Shown in pieces: positions 1-10,968 of a stretch of DNA of 64,000 nt (the stretch's first letter is position 1; each line of letters opens with the position of its first letter). The notes under the pieces were generated by a model. That model was not told where the DNA came from. It made no database searches and saw nothing but the letters and a program-made list of their open reading frames with translations. The stretch lies in the NCBI GenBank assembly GCA_021396245.1, contig WNYE01000015.1:372001-436000 (forward strand), given 5' to 3'. Origin of the DNA: Sporothrix humicola (lineage: Eukaryota > Ascomycota > Sordariomycetes > Ophiostomatales > Ophiostomataceae). The translations under genes were made by a program, and so were the position numbers.

Positions 1-997
1 CGCGGCGCAGGTCGTCGACGTAGTCGTCAAACAGCTGGCGGCGCTCGGACTCGCTGTTTGTGGAGCGGAAAATGGTCTCGCCCTCGATGATGGGCCGCGC
101 TGTCCTCCAGTGAGTATAATGCTTGATTTCCGGGTGGCTCTTGAGCATGGTTGCAAAGTCGGCACGTAGCTTGGTGAGCCGCTCCTTGGCGCGCTCCTTG
201 TCGTTGGCGACCACGTCGTGGCAGTACTTTTCGAACGCGGCGCGGCGGGCTTTGGCATCCTTAATGGCGCGGTACTGCGGGTCACGCACAATGGCACGCA
301 GGGCCTGTTCCCACGACCAGTCGGGCTGGACGCCGCTGCGGCGCAAAAGCTTGACAAACGCAGCCTCCGCGTCTTCGGGGTTGGCGTAGTCGGGCAGGTT
401 GTCGCTGTTAGTCGGAACCAAGGCGCCCGCAGCGCTGGATGAGTCGTTGCCGTTGCCGTAGGTCAGCTGGCGAGATTCGGGGATGTTTTCGCGGTAGTCT
501 CGCTGGTCTCGCTGGTCTCGGTCACGTTGGTCTCGCTGGTAATCGCGTCTGTCGCGCTGGGCTGACGGTCCTGTAGGAATCGCGGGGATACTATTCTGTT
601 AGTGAATGAAGTAAGGGGGGATAGGAGAAAGAAAAGGAACTTACGCTGGCGTGGCCGGTGTCGAGTCTTGGCCAAGAGCATTCTTGTAGACTTCGGGCAT
701 CTCCCACGAGCTCTTCTGGGTCTCGGTGTTGAACCAGTACTTGCGGCCGCCCTCGGCCGTGTACTCCTTCCACGGTTGGTTGAGAAGGGCGCGCTGTTCA
801 CCTGTTAGCAGACTGTATCAATGAGGTGACTCGGAATACAAACTCACCTCAACTGGTGTCAACATCTCCTCTGGCTTCGTCCATTGCGTCTTGCCAATCG
901 CGGCATTATGGTAGTAGACGCGTCCATCGGCGCCGCGGTATTCGACCCAGCCGCCAACGGCCGACGTCGCGACTGCCGCCGGTGCCTGCTCGCTCAT
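1..997 (-). CDS. PRP40: Pre-mRNA-processing factor Prp40 (3' part outside window)
   Basis: U1 snRNP-associated splicing factor that bridges the 5' splice site and branch-point proteins in the nucleus. Exons read 997-848, 793-645 and 590-1, continuing past the left edge. Two WW domains are visible (about residues 13-42 and 55-85; paired Trp/Tyr in GGWVEYRGADGRVYYHN and PWKEYTAEGGRKYWFN). They are followed by an Arg/Asp/Gln-rich linker made of RDQRD-type repeats and the start of an FF domain (DAEAAFVKLLRR, then WSWEQALRAIVRDPQYRAI). WW-WW-FF order is diagnostic of Prp40/FBP11. Both introns contain CTAACAG, but the frame is kept only by the next AG downstream. The FF array continues outside the window, so completeness cannot be judged. 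Confidence 0.93.
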
Positions 998-1491
998 GGC
1001 GATTGTGATTGTTGAGGCTTAAGGTGAGTTGTCGATGATGGAAAACGCAATAAACTGCTGGCCGTCGCAGTCGTGTCGCAATCGAGTCGAAGAATAATCG
1101 TAGGATGCAGGCTAAGAGTGTCGGGGTGAGCTGCCGAGCAGCGGGTGCGCTGTGTGATGCAACGCGATGCAATTTCGTAACAATGGCTGGCAAACACAAT
1201 AGGAGTGACGCAGAGAAAACCAACGATTTGACGTTGGAAGTTTGGAAGCTTCAGCCTGGTGCAGTTTTGGTGCGGTTTGGCTGGTCGGATTGCTCCAATC
1301 GCGCCTGCAGCTAATTTAGTTTTTTTCTTCTGGTATATGGCAGGCGCGGTCACGTGCAACTATGGATCGCGCCTTCTCAGAAGGGGACAAGGGGACTTCC
1401 CTTCACATGTTTACTTTCTTCTATCTTCGATTCTTTTCAAATTTTGATAATAATACAATAATTTACAAATCTAGAGAATCGCTCATCGCCT

Positions 1492-1526
<35 letters not shown>
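998..1526. other. Spacer upstream of PRP40; hexanucleotide repeat at its far end
   Basis: Holds the PRP40 promoter and the 3' flank of the next minus-strand gene. No convincing gene is seen; short ORFs have no recognisable composition. It ends in a TCACCC tandem repeat. Confidence 0.6.

Positions 1527-1530
<4 letters not shown>
1491..1530. repeat. TCACCC (sense TGAGGG) hexanucleotide microsatellite
   Basis: About 6.7 perfect tandem units. On the minus strand the repeat itself supplies the TGA stop codon (1529-1527) of the neighbouring hypothetical gene. It is not the fungal telomere unit TTAGGG. Confidence 0.95.
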
Positions 1531-2926
1531 CACAGCCCAGCCCAGTTGGCTACCGCATATCCAGCGGCAAAACCCGCAACCGGCATCGTCATGGCGACTC
1601 CAGCGACAATAGGCGGCGGAATGCGACTGATCATCTCATAGCCATCCATCCACCAGCGACGAGTCAAATTGAGGCGGCCGACGCGCAGGTGGCAAAGCTC
1701 GCGACGCTCTGTTCCTGGTGCGCCAGGCCGTGGCTGGACTGACTGTGATTTGCCGGCCTTCTTACTGCGTACGACGCGTGTCACTTCAATCTCTTCCGTT
1801 TCCGTTTCTGTGTCGGCATCGTGGTCGTCGGGTTTGGCCAATTTCTTTTTCTTTCTCTCCTCCTTTTCGTCATCAACATCAACTTGGACATCCTCCCAGT
1901 CGTCATATGCGACATAGTTGCCATCAGCGTTGCGACGGATTTCGGGCGATGAGCGTGGGGCCACTTTCTGGGTTTCCTCTAGTCTTTAACGGCTGTTAGT
2001 TGATCGTGGTTAGAGAGGAGGAAGGGACAAGGCTTGGAGAGGGCTTGAACATACACAAGAGTCAAGCAAATGTCGCCACGGACTTTGGACTTGAGCTGAA
2101 GCTCAACGTCGAGATCGAGGCCGATTTGCAGTCGAGGATGGCGCGACTGACGTGCAGCCGTGACCAAGGCCGATTTGGATTTCGTCTTCTTCGATCGTTC
2201 ACGTTTAGACGGCTTTGTGGTCGTCGCTGGCGCTGCCGATGGTGCTTGAGCTGTCGCTGTGGCACACGCTCTCTTTGGTTGGCCCTTCTTTTCGGCAACA
2301 TTGACCGACTCGGAACCGGCGTCTGATGCAGCCGCGTTTATGTTGTTTGGAATGCCGTTGCCGCCACGGTTGTTGCGTCTCCGACGACGCCGTCCACCAA
2401 CACCTGGCATCTGGGTGACCGCGGCTGGCGGCAGTTTGGGCGAGGCCGTTGACGATGGCGCAATGCAGCTGCTGCTTCCACTGCTTGTGCTGACACTTTG
2501 TCCACTGACACTCATGCTCGTGATACTGGCCGTGTCGTCATGGTTATCCTCTCTGTCAAAGTCAACCTCGTCTTCGGCGGCCGTCGTGCTTGAACTTGAA
2601 CACGTAGACGCATTGTCGTCAACCGCACAAACGGGCGAAGGAAGTGGAGTCGATGCTGGTGAGACCCGGCTCCGTAGAGCATCTGTCGACAGTGCTGTCA
2701 CAGTCGCAATTCTTGATGGAGGTGCTGATGTTCTTGGTGTTTCCTGGAGCAGCTCATCGAGAATGTCGCCCTCGTCATAGTCTGTAAATCCGTGGCTGGG
2801 TGCCTCGTTTGTCTCGCCATGATCGTGGGCTGTTGATGTGTTTCCGCGAACAGAGAATGTAGATGCAGTCGGTGTTGCTCGGTCATCGAACCGCCGGTTG
2901 AGAAGAACGAGGTTTGGAGGTGCCAT
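1527..2926 (-). CDS. Hypothetical disordered protein with hydrophobic C-terminus
   Basis: Predicted 442 aa from exons 2926-2055 and 1983-1527; intron 1984-2054 has donor GTATGT and a CTAACAG branch region. The frame is kept only by the AG at 1985-1984, 9 nt after the CTAACAG. The start MAPPNLVLLNRR was chosen because upstream codons are in an AT-rich leader. The first 200 residues are Ser/Thr/Asp-rich. An Arg-rich basic patch (RRRRRRNNRG) follows, then a Lys/Arg block (KRERSKKTKSK), then a folded-looking segment LQIGLDLDVELQLKSKVRGD, an acidic-to-Lys switch, and a final stretch rich in Ala/Gly/Val (PPPIVAGVAMTMPVAGFAAG) that could be a membrane segment. I do not recognise the family and infer no function. 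Confidence 0.7.
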
Positions 2927-4158
2927 TGTGATATGTGAGGTTGTAATTTCAAAGAGAGCTTCTGGTGTTACAAAAAGAAGCTTGGAAAAGGTATAAGTAA
3001 ATAAATAAACCGAAAGATTAACAGACAGCAAATTTGAGCTACCAGGAACCGAAAGTTGATGGAATGAGATGGAAAAAAAATCAAAGACAAAATCAAAGTT
3101 GAAAAGGCAGGCCTTGGTCCCTATACTCGTGCCACTCGAGGGGGAGTGGCACGAGTAACAAGGATCTGTTGTTGAACATGTTTGATCCTCCCGCGAGTTG
3201 CTATGCTCCCAATTTTATAACACCCCAATATGCGACACGAAAAAGCTCCGTGTTACGAGCAACTACCCCATTTACAGGGGCAGTGCCCTCACAGGGCACC
3301 GCTTTGGGAGACGGTGCAATGGCCCGATAGTACGGTTTTTTCTTCTACAGCGCATTGTCTTTTGAATCATCAATATACAATATATTTTCACTACTGCTAA
3401 GTCGGTGATACCGTATTGACCAACCCTATTCCCGTCTGTCTTTTCTGTTATTGCTTTCTTCGACAATTTGGCCGCCTAGTCTCACGAACTAGCCGCCCTT
3501 ACGCAACAGAGTATTATAATGTTAAAAATGCTGTTTTTTGTTAGTGACAAGGCTTCCTGTAACTGAAGTCGCGATCCACTTGCTCCTGAGCCACAGCCCC
3601 CAACCTTTGTTAATATGTAGTCTTGTCTGCTTAGCCATGTTATGCTGGAAATTCTATACATTTTATCCCCCATTTTCTAGTTACTATTGGTATTATTTTA
3701 CAAGAAGCCGGTGTATACATGTGACAAATCAATGGACGAGCTTCGGCGCTGAATAAGGACGATTGACGGGCACTACTATTGTGTTACTGTGTACGACAGT
3801 ATGTTGTAGTTACTGTGTAGTTACTGAACAGGCGAGGCCTTGCCACTAGCTCGCCTGCTTCAATACAAATACTGGACAACCAGCGCTATTCAGACGGGTT
3901 GTATGCACTTTAAACTTTAAATCACACGTTTGCCCTCCACGGCCTCGCATTTCTTTCTCTTTTATTTTCATTTCTTTCAACTAGCCCCCTCCCCTTACCG
4001 CGGCCCAAGAATCAACCCAAAGACTTACACAGACGAAATGGAAGAGATTATACCAACTACTGGCACACGGCACAGGAGGTCAAGGCGCTGCAAAGGCAGC
4101 TTATGCCGTACCATTCATAACCGCCGACGACCGGCCGCACAAGCCTTCAACGTTCCAA
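2927..4158. other. Divergent intergenic region with inverted repeats
   Basis: Head-to-head spacer between two hypothetical genes, AT-rich in the middle (about 3490-3720). It contains a strong perfect hairpin (3124-3157) and a second cluster of short stems (3266-3317). No protein gene is supported. Confidence 0.6.
3124..3157. repeat. Perfect inverted repeat, 14-bp stem, 6-nt loop
   Basis: Left arm TACTCGTGCCACTC (3124-3137), loop 3138-3143, right arm its exact reverse complement (3144-3157). A dimeric regulator site, an RNA hairpin or a mobile-element relic would all be compatible. Confidence 0.9.
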
Positions 4159-5103
4159 ATGGTGAGGGAGAGCTCCCTCAGTACCGCCGCGACGGCTGCG
4201 ACGGCTGCAACAGTGGTTTCTGCACGCCCGAGCTCATCGGCCTCCACCATTCTCCCCGACAGCGGCTTCCCCGTCCCTGACATCGTTTTTGACGGTGCAG
4301 CAGCCGCATTTGACCGGCTGTACGACTCCGCTTTCAACGGCGATAGCATTGTTGTCGGTCACGTTTCTCCCGACGACTTCAAGGCCCTCGAGACAGAGCG
4401 GGACGTACGTGGACGGAAATGCCGGTTCTTCTTTTTGTGCGAAGCGGAGATGGTCATTGTGACGGTCCCCACGGGCGCGCATGAGCAGCTGCATGTCGGG
4501 ATTTTATTCACCATTCACAGGGAAATGACGCGCATGGGCGTGGAAAACCAGTGGGAGTGGATGGCCGCCGAGAAGCACTCTGGCTCCAGTGGGTCATCGG
4601 GCGAGGGCGATGCTTCCGGCGGCCCGACCTCGCAAAGTATGGTGACAGACTGGCCGACGCTCGTTATTGAGTCAGGACATACTCTGACGATTCAGTGCCT
4701 CCGGGCCAAAGCACGATGGTGGTTCGCGGCATCAGGCCATCGTATCACGGTGGTTCTGCTGGCCAAGATGGATTTATCGCTATCAAGCGTCCATGTCGAG
4801 AAATGGACTGAAGCCGCACCGGCAGGACGCCCCGGCGCAACCACGACACGGCGATCGGCACAGGCTACGTGGCAACCAGTCTGTCAGCAGGTCGTAGATG
4901 TTATCTGGACCGGCGCCACACCGGCTAGAGAAGCTCCCAAACACGTCCGCGCAGATCCAGCACGTTACCATGTCAATGGCGGCCCTCTCACCATTGGCTT
5001 TGCCGAGACCTTTCTTCGCGCGCCAGTCGGAGGCGAGCACGACTTTGTGGTGGCCAACCCCGAGTTGCAGCGTATGGCCGCCCGTGCTTGGAGGAAGATA
5101 TAG
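4159..5103 (+). CDS. Hypothetical fungal protein, start uncertain
   Basis: An intronless reading gives 314 aa beginning MVRESSLSTAATAATAA. An alternative starts at ATG 4038 (MEEIIPTTGTRHRR), uses donor GTGAGG at 4162 and acceptor CAG at 4213, and rejoins the same frame. The putative 52-nt intron has no clear CTAAC, so I cannot choose. The middle contains a beta-rich segment (CRFFFLCEAEMVIVTVPTG, HTLTIQCLRAKARWWFAASG) and the end reads GGPLTIGFAETFLRAP. A Ser/Gly-rich loop interrupts it near residue 145. No catalytic motif or membrane segment was recognised. It lies just outside the proposed catabolic cluster. Confidence 0.65.
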   Translation: MVRESSLSTAATAATAATVVSARPSSSASTILPDSGFPVPDIVFDGAAAAFDRLYDSAFNGDSIVVGHVSPDDFKALETERDVRGRKCRFFFLCEAEMVIVTVPTGAHEQLHVGILFTIHREMTRMGVENQWEWMAAEKHSGSSGSSGEGDASGGPTSQSMVTDWPTLVIESGHTLTIQCLRAKARWWFAASGHRITVVLLAKMDLSLSSVHVEKWTEAAPAGRPGATTTRRSAQATWQPVCQQVVDVIWTGATPAREAPKHVRADPARYHVNGGPLTIGFAETFLRAPVGGEHDFVVANPELQRMAARAWRKI

Positions 5104-5725
5104 GGTGAAGACGACGAAACGGAAGACGCCGAGGGAGAGATGGAAGAGGGTTTGGACAGTCGGCAGTTGGCAGCCGCCGCGGGCATGCCGGCCCAAAGAA
5201 GGCCAATATACAAGCTGTGCCGCATTATAAATTGATAGTGTGTGTGTAGCGAAAGTGATGTATACAGACAGCGAAACCACCATATTGCAAAACAGCCGCG
5301 CCAATCAAAACATTATTGTATAGGTTAATAACACAACCAATCCTGGGCAAACGACATGGGGTCATCTAACCCAAACCCAAGGATGTTTTAAAAGCTAATA
5401 AACCCGGGGAGTATAATAAAAACTTTCGTAGTTTTGAGATAAGGAATGTGGACTGCCCACTCATCAGCTCCGGAAAGCCCCTTCCGGTAGGACGGTCGCG
5501 CTAATGGACGTGGACCCGCATCAAGACAGATCGGTGAATGAATTGATAACAACCTTTGACCAGATGTGTATGTTAACTACACAAACGAAATTTAAAGAAA
5601 GGCATCATGGCATATTCCAACGTACAGTACCCTTGCGCAACACGACGGCTTTGGAACTCGACAAGCTCGACAAGCCCGACAAGCCCTCCCATCTCCTAAA
5701 CTTGGACACAACATTACCAACAACG
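5104..5725. other. Spacer and promoter of the alpha/beta hydrolase gene
   Basis: 3' flank of the preceding gene, then the promoter and leader of the hydrolase gene. It holds a CCGGAA-N6-TTCCGG inverted repeat at 5470-5487. The coding frame stays open up to an ATG at 5504, but that extension has no domain character and is probably 5' UTR. Confidence 0.6.
5470..5487. promoter_or_regulatory. CCGGAA-N6-TTCCGG inverted repeat (candidate Zn2Cys6 site)
   Basis: A perfect inverted hexamer pair 239 nt before the hydrolase ATG. Zn2Cys6 regulators usually bind paired CGG triplets, and related elements occur in the other cluster promoters. Binding is inferred. Confidence 0.45.
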
Positions 5726-6622
5726 ATGGCGATGAAAAAGGCTTATGCGGACACGCCCTACGGCCAGGTGCACTACCGCTACGGCAGCCCTAGCGAAGAA
5801 GCTGATATCAAAGAGACGGTTCTGCTCCTTCACAAGTCGGCTTCTTCGTCAGCCTCATACACAAAAATTGCGGCCTCGCTGATCGTCAAAGGCTTCCACT
5901 GCTACGCACCCGACATGCCTGGTTTTGGCTCCTCGTTTGACCCAGACCGCGAAACCGTCCAGATCATATCCGAGAGGGGCACCGCTTTCTATGTTGGCCT
6001 GTACAAATCCCTATTTCAGTCGCTCGGCATCTTTGGCACTGGAAGTGGAACTGGAACTGGAACTGGAACTGGAACTGGAGCTGGGAAAAAGCCAGTCCAC
6101 ATCATCGGACACCACTCAGGCTCTGCCCTGGCAATGGAAATGGCCGCTGTTTACCCCGATTTGGTTGCGAGCATCACGCTTGTTGGGCCGACGGTCATGG
6201 CGGCCGAGACTCGTGCAGACATGCAAAGAAAGAGCAGCGACGCCTTCAACAAGCCTGTGCCCGATGGGAGCCACCTGCAAAAGACGTGGGACTACCTCCA
6301 CCGCACCGGTGTTGGAGACGATATCGACGCTTTTCAAAGAGAAGCCATCGATCATATTCGGGCTTGGCAAGGGAGACTGCAGATCTACGGCGCTATCTGG
6401 AGTCAGGACATGGAGATGTATGCAAAGGCGACACAATGTCCCGTTCTTTTGGTGTGCCCACGGGACGATGATCTTTTTAAACATTTTACTACGGCCCAGG
6501 AAGCCATGCCAAGGGCAGAGTCTCTGATACTCGATACTGGTGGACACTTCGCTTTGGACAGGTGTGCAGATGCCATTTCTGAAAAGTGGCTGTCCTTTGT
6601 TACTCCTCTTGTATCTAGCTAG
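5726..6622 (+). CDS. Alpha/beta hydrolase, candidate N-formylmaleamate deformylase-like
   Basis: 298 aa from the ATG at 5726 (MAMKKAYADTPYGQVHYRYG). It has an alpha/beta-hydrolase fold: oxyanion strand VLLLHKSASSS, nucleophile elbow GHHSGS (Ser131), acid in CPRDDDLF (about Asp247-249) and a C-terminal His in GGHFALDR (His274). A Gly-Thr repeat encoded by a GGAACT hexanucleotide tract sits just before the nucleophile strand. The gene is tail-to-tail with the isochorismatase-type gene, 108 nt apart. In bacteria a serine hydrolase of this fold (NicD/Nfo) deformylates N-formylmaleamate next to the amidase and isomerase. That role is inferred from neighbours; the sequence alone supports only a serine hydrolase. 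Confidence 0.85.
   Translation: MAMKKAYADTPYGQVHYRYGSPSEEADIKETVLLLHKSASSSASYTKIAASLIVKGFHCYAPDMPGFGSSFDPDRETVQIISERGTAFYVGLYKSLFQSLGIFGTGSGTGTGTGTGTGAGKKPVHIIGHHSGSALAMEMAAVYPDLVASITLVGPTVMAAETRADMQRKSSDAFNKPVPDGSHLQKTWDYLHRTGVGDDIDAFQREAIDHIRAWQGRLQIYGAIWSQDMEMYAKATQCPVLLVCPRDDDLFKHFTTAQEAMPRAESLILDTGGHFALDRCADAISEKWLSFVTPLVSS
6041..6083. repeat. GGAACT hexanucleotide repeat coding (Gly-Thr)n
   Basis: Tandem GGAACT units in frame, giving GTGSGTGTGTGTG inside the hydrolase. Each unit adds two residues, so length change does not break the frame. Confidence 0.9.
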
Positions 6623-6730
6623 AAATGTCTAGTGTTATGTTGCTTTCAAATTATTTTCCTAAGTTCGCAATCAAGTTTGATAAGACCAATAATTTGTGTA
6701 ATTCACAATCCATGTGTACCGGCTGCATTA

Positions 6731-7121
6731 CTACCACTTTTGCAACAGATGCAGTATTGCATCTTCCTCAGAGACAACATCTGCGTATTTGGCGTTTAAG
6801 TCGTAGAGATTGCCATTGTGTATCTCATCGCTGCGATCGCCGCATGCTGTCCCGACGACCTGGAGAGCAGTGTTAGCAAGCAACATGGGGAAAAAATCGG
6901 ACAAAACAATACACCAATAAAAACAAAAAATATAGAAGACGGCACGTACCATCGGTCGGAAGCCATGTTGCATGGCATCAAGAGTCGATGCCCTCACACA
7001 GCCGCTGGTGCTAACGCCGCAGAGGACAACCGTGTCCGCGCCGAGAATGCGGAGGTCCGTGGCAAGTGATGTCCCAAAAAAGGCACTTGGATATTTCTTT
7101 CGAATCACCAGCTCGTCTTGA

Positions 7122-7168
<47 letters not shown>

Positions 7169-7531
7169 TGCATCACTGCTGAGTGGAACAAGACCGTCCA
7201 TCCAAGAGTCGAAGCCACGGCCATCCGCCTTTTTCCAAACATCAAGGCTTTTGGATTTTAGCCAAAAGAGACCAGCGTCTCGCATATCGCTGTATTCCAC
7301 TGCTGTCCAAATGACTGGTGTCCCTGCACTCCGTGCAGCCTCCAACAGCCTCCGCATTACGTCGGGTGCGGCAGCAGATGGTGTGTGGGCTGTCAAGTCG
7401 AGAGGAGAGCCCGGTGTCCAGTATGCCGTGCACACATCGATCATTAACAAGACAGGACGCTTCCCCCATCCCATACGATTAGCAAAGCCAGTGTTTGCAA
7501 AGTTGACGTCGCCGCGGTGGTCATCAGTCAT
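6731..7531 (-). CDS. Isochorismatase/N-carbamoylsarcosine amidase-family hydrolase, candidate maleamate amidase
   Basis: 236 aa from exons 7531-6950 and 6859-6731; intron 6860-6949 has donor GTACGT and acceptor CAG. The cysteine-hydrolase triad is visible: Asp32 in LLMIDVCTAY, Lys in IRKKYPSAFFGT (about 145-146) and nucleophile Cys in GVSTSGCVRAS (about 178). The tail GTACGDRSDEIHNGNLYDLN resembles the N-carbamoylsarcosine amidase/maleamate amidohydrolase (NicF) branch more than true isochorismatases. An (Asn-Gly)8 tract at about 122-137 comes from a CCGTTG microsatellite. The CCGGAA and TTCCGG elements lie about 160 nt upstream. Maleamate is proposed as substrate only because of the neighbouring genes; a carbamoyl amide is the main alternative. 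Confidence 0.88.
7122..7169. repeat. CCGTTG hexanucleotide repeat coding (Asn-Gly)8
   Basis: About eight perfect units in frame on the minus strand, placed between the core and the catalytic-lysine segment of the amidase. Confidence 0.9.
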
Positions 7532-7987
7532 GGTTGATTTTGGATTGATTTTTGCTCTCTTGTGTGCTGCTCTTTGGTTTGGTTGCTCTGTGGTAAAAGT
7601 CCATGGTTGCTGTTTTACTTTGTCCGTTGGGTTTTAGTTACCCTGTTATCAGAATCAGAAGCGTGGCGGGAGACATCTCTTTCTTATCCGGAAGTCGGTT
7701 TGCAAGTTCCGGTTACTGTCTACAGCTTCGGTACATATGGGCCGGTAAGGTTCAACTACATATCCATATCAAGGTCATTGGCTTGGAGATCCAACGAATT
7801 GAATTTCGGAAAAGGAAAAAAGGAAAAAAAAAGAAAAATAAAACTATGCTATTCATGATTTTCAAGTTTAGTAGGTGCCGTTAATAAGGTCCAATTCCAA
7901 CGAATCATCATCATCGCCACAGTGTCTAACACCATTTCCATTTTCCATTGTCTCTGTACCGATTTGATCACATATGTGCCCGTCAAA
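7532..7987. promoter_or_regulatory. Promoter of the isochorismatase-type gene with CCGGAA/TTCCGG pair
   Basis: Contains CCGGAA at 7688-7693 and TTCCGG at 7707-7712, an inverted pair with a 13-nt spacer, upstream of the minus-strand amidase. The remainder is the 3' flank of the regulator gene, including a poly-purine stretch near 7810-7845. Confidence 0.45.
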
Positions 7988-10968
7988 TCACCAGGGTTGT
8001 TTATCCTGTCCGGTGCCTGCGGTATCATACCACCCCACTGCACCACTGAATGCAGCCGCTGGGTCATCGACAAGCTGTCCTGTCATTTGCGAGATCATGT
8101 GGCTAAAGTCTGCGCCCATTCCAATCATAGCCCAGGGCGAGGCCCCAAAGTCGATTCCATTTACTGCCTGTGCCATATCCACACCAGAATTGTCTTCCAT
8201 TGTATATAGACGTGGTTGCACACCTTCGCCTTCCGAGCTGTTTACAAAGGGCGCAGACATGCCGGTATCCATATTTATATTTATATCCATGCCAAAGTCG
8301 AGGTTGTCCAGGTTCAAATTCAGGTTCACTGGACTCTGTGGGCGGTGCTCGCCGCGTGCAATTAGCGACATGACGGTGGCTTTCGTCCGCTCAAACACGT
8401 CTCGGTACTTGCGGGCGCTCGGATAGCGCTCTGTAATAATGTACAGCAAGATCTGGCAGTCGGTCAGAGGCCCGTCGACGTGCAAGATGGTACCTACACT
8501 GCCAGTTGGAGCCAGCCAAGCGCAGTAGATGAGCGTCAGTCCAGCCAAAAACACAGATTGAATGCTGAGTGCCGAGAACCCCAGTGCAAAAGCACGGTGC
8601 AGCCGGCGGTAGTCACGAACAATGCCTGCGCATGCACTGCTGCAGAGACGGAGGTATCGCATATTGACCCCATCTTGCATCTCCATCTCTGGCTGGTGCT
8701 GCTGCTGCTGCTGCTGTGTTTCTTGTTCTCTAGAGCCCACACCAGCTGAAGATCGGGAACTCGACTCATCTGGTGCTAGCCGTGGAAAGAGAAGGAAGCG
8801 GACGCAACGGTAGTAGTGGATGGTGTAAAACTCTGGTCCGTCGTAAGGCTGGCCCGGACGCCAAACAAAATTGCGTGTTTCCGATGGGACTGCGTCCTTC
8901 CAGGCATTCAATCTGTCTAGGAAGGCGTTGATGACCGCATCGGACACCTTTGTCGTCTGGTCTACACGGTAGACGGCATGCTGTATCTCGGACTCGATGC
9001 GCTTGAGCTGAAGACGGTGAATGAATGGGCCAAGCGTGGTTGGGGGATTGCGCAGAAAAAAGCCGGGAGAGGATGGTGAAGACGATGTTTGCTGATATTG
9101 ATGGTGGTGGTGGTGGTGGTTCAGCTGCTGGAGCTGTAAAGCAGCAGCCTGGCGTATGATGTCGTCATCATCAGTTGCTTCGTCAACGTCCAACGGTAAC
9201 TGCAGCGATTAGAAGACGTCCGAGGAGAGTAGAACAGGGATAAACTGCAGAGTACAACTCCGGAGTACACTTACATCGGCGTCAATGTCATGATCAGAGA
9301 TGCTCGGTGGCCTGCCCAGCGCAATGGATATGTCACGGTCAAGAAAGTATGCTGTCCAAAAGCGTCGCTTATCCATCTCGCCAATCACACTGGGGACAGT
9401 TCTTCGAGGCTTCCGGTGAAGGCCAAGCTCTATGCACAGACGCATGGCCGCGCCCACATATGTCCTAAGGTCAGCCGATCAATATGCATGCTCACTGAAA
9501 AATCTAAAAAAATCTAAGAAAATCTGAAAAATCAAATGCGAGGTGCACTTACCATGCCCCTGGGTCTCTTGGGGCCCGCGTACAGTAGACAGCCATGAGC
9601 AGCAAGTAGTCGAGAGTGCGGCTGTCCCGGTACTGCAAGATCGTATCCATGGCTTCGAATGCTATATCGTAATGCTGATCACTGAAAAAGTGTCCCATTT
9701 CGCCAGACTGTAAGATAGGCACAATGTCAGCAAATAAGACCGATAAGACCAGAGAGCAAAGGGTGGATTGTGAGGTATGTTGAATAGGCTGAACGTACCG
9801 ACTCCAGCCATCGTCCAGATACAGCGTAGATGAGGTGCAAAATGCTCTTTTCGTACACGTCTGTGAGACAATCGCGGTTCTCGTGCAATGCCAGCACCTT
9901 AGGCGTCAACAACACAGGGTACCGTGTGGCTATGTGCGTGAACCAGCCATGCATAAGTCTTTGGGCTATTTGAGCACTGAGAAACGGCACGCCAATCATG
10001 TCGGCCATACGTGTTGTTGTGCACAGGGACTTGGGGGTTGGGTCATTGGCGTCGTGTGCTGTTCCATCACCTTGGTCCGTCTGTTGGGCGTCCACATGGC
10101 TCGTCTGATTATTACCATTCCCATTGTTCTGGCCATTTGCATGGTGACGTCGTTTCCCACGGCCTGCTAAAGTACTGGTATTGGTCGGTCTCGGGGGTTG
10201 CAGGCTGTGCACGACAGAGCTGAGCACCCGGCCTATTGTGATGTTGGATGCCGCCCCAACGTAGTGGCCGGATGCGGACAATGACAAATCGCGCACGGCA
10301 ACCAGAATGTCGTCTCGGTCGTCGTCTTCCAGCATGGCATCATCATTGGCATCATCATTTGTGGAAGCTGCTGGTGCTTGAGGTGGCACCTGTGCAAAAT
10401 GGTACAGCTTTTGGCCCTCGGGAGCTGGAGTTATGGCCGAGGCGCGCAGACGCAAATGATCCTCGCCCACACCGCGCTGGCCGAGAGAGGCCAGCTGCGA
10501 TTCTAGCTCGGCCACGCGCTGCTCGAGGGCCTTGATATACAATTTCTTCTCGCCGGCAGCTGGCACCAACGGAACGATGTAGACTTGACATCCGAGGACT
10601 GGTGTTAACAAACACACACTGCTCAATGGTCAATGGTGTGGGAGTTATCATGATTACATACCGCATTTCAACCCAAACCGAGTACAACCAGCACATTCTG
10701 GCCTCAAGCCGTCGCACTACTGGAAGTCAGCGTGATATTTTACGGGTTGTGTTGTTGTAAGGTGAAGCTCTAGTGAAAGTACCTTTTGCTTTTTGACTTT
10801 GCAGCGCTGGCAGGCAAGGGCGACACGGTCTCGCTTCCTGCCATGTTTGGCGCGGCCAGGTTCGGAGGTGCCATAGCTGGGCGATGGAGCCGATGCAGTG
10901 TCTTCTGGCGGCGATGAGACCATACCGGTACCCGCAGACGCGGTCGTATCAGGCGATGATGTCTCCAT
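7988..10968 (-). CDS. Zn2Cys6 (GAL4-type) transcription factor, likely cluster regulator
   Basis: Predicted 865 aa from six exons: 10968-10783, 10716-10662, 10598-9799, 9707-9553, 9464-9275 and 9199-7988. The binuclear zinc cluster is complete only after splicing exons 1 and 2: CQRCKVKKQK joins CDGLRPECAGCTRFGLKC, giving CX2CX6CX6CX2CX6C. Its intron ends CAGTAG and the second AG is needed. A leucine-zipper-like linker follows (LYIKALEQRVAELESQLASL). The fungal-specific middle region (SGEMGHFFSDQHYDIAFEAM; YVGAAMRLCIELGLHRK; RRFWTAYFLDRDISIALGRP) is PF04082-like. Poly-His and poly-Gln tracts lie in exon 6. It sits among the catabolic genes, which suggests pathway-specific control. Confidence 0.9.

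Noticed and set aside
1491..1530. Telomere-like repeat
   Set aside because: The unit is TCACCC/TGAGGG, not TTAGGG, and it is internal between ordinary genes.
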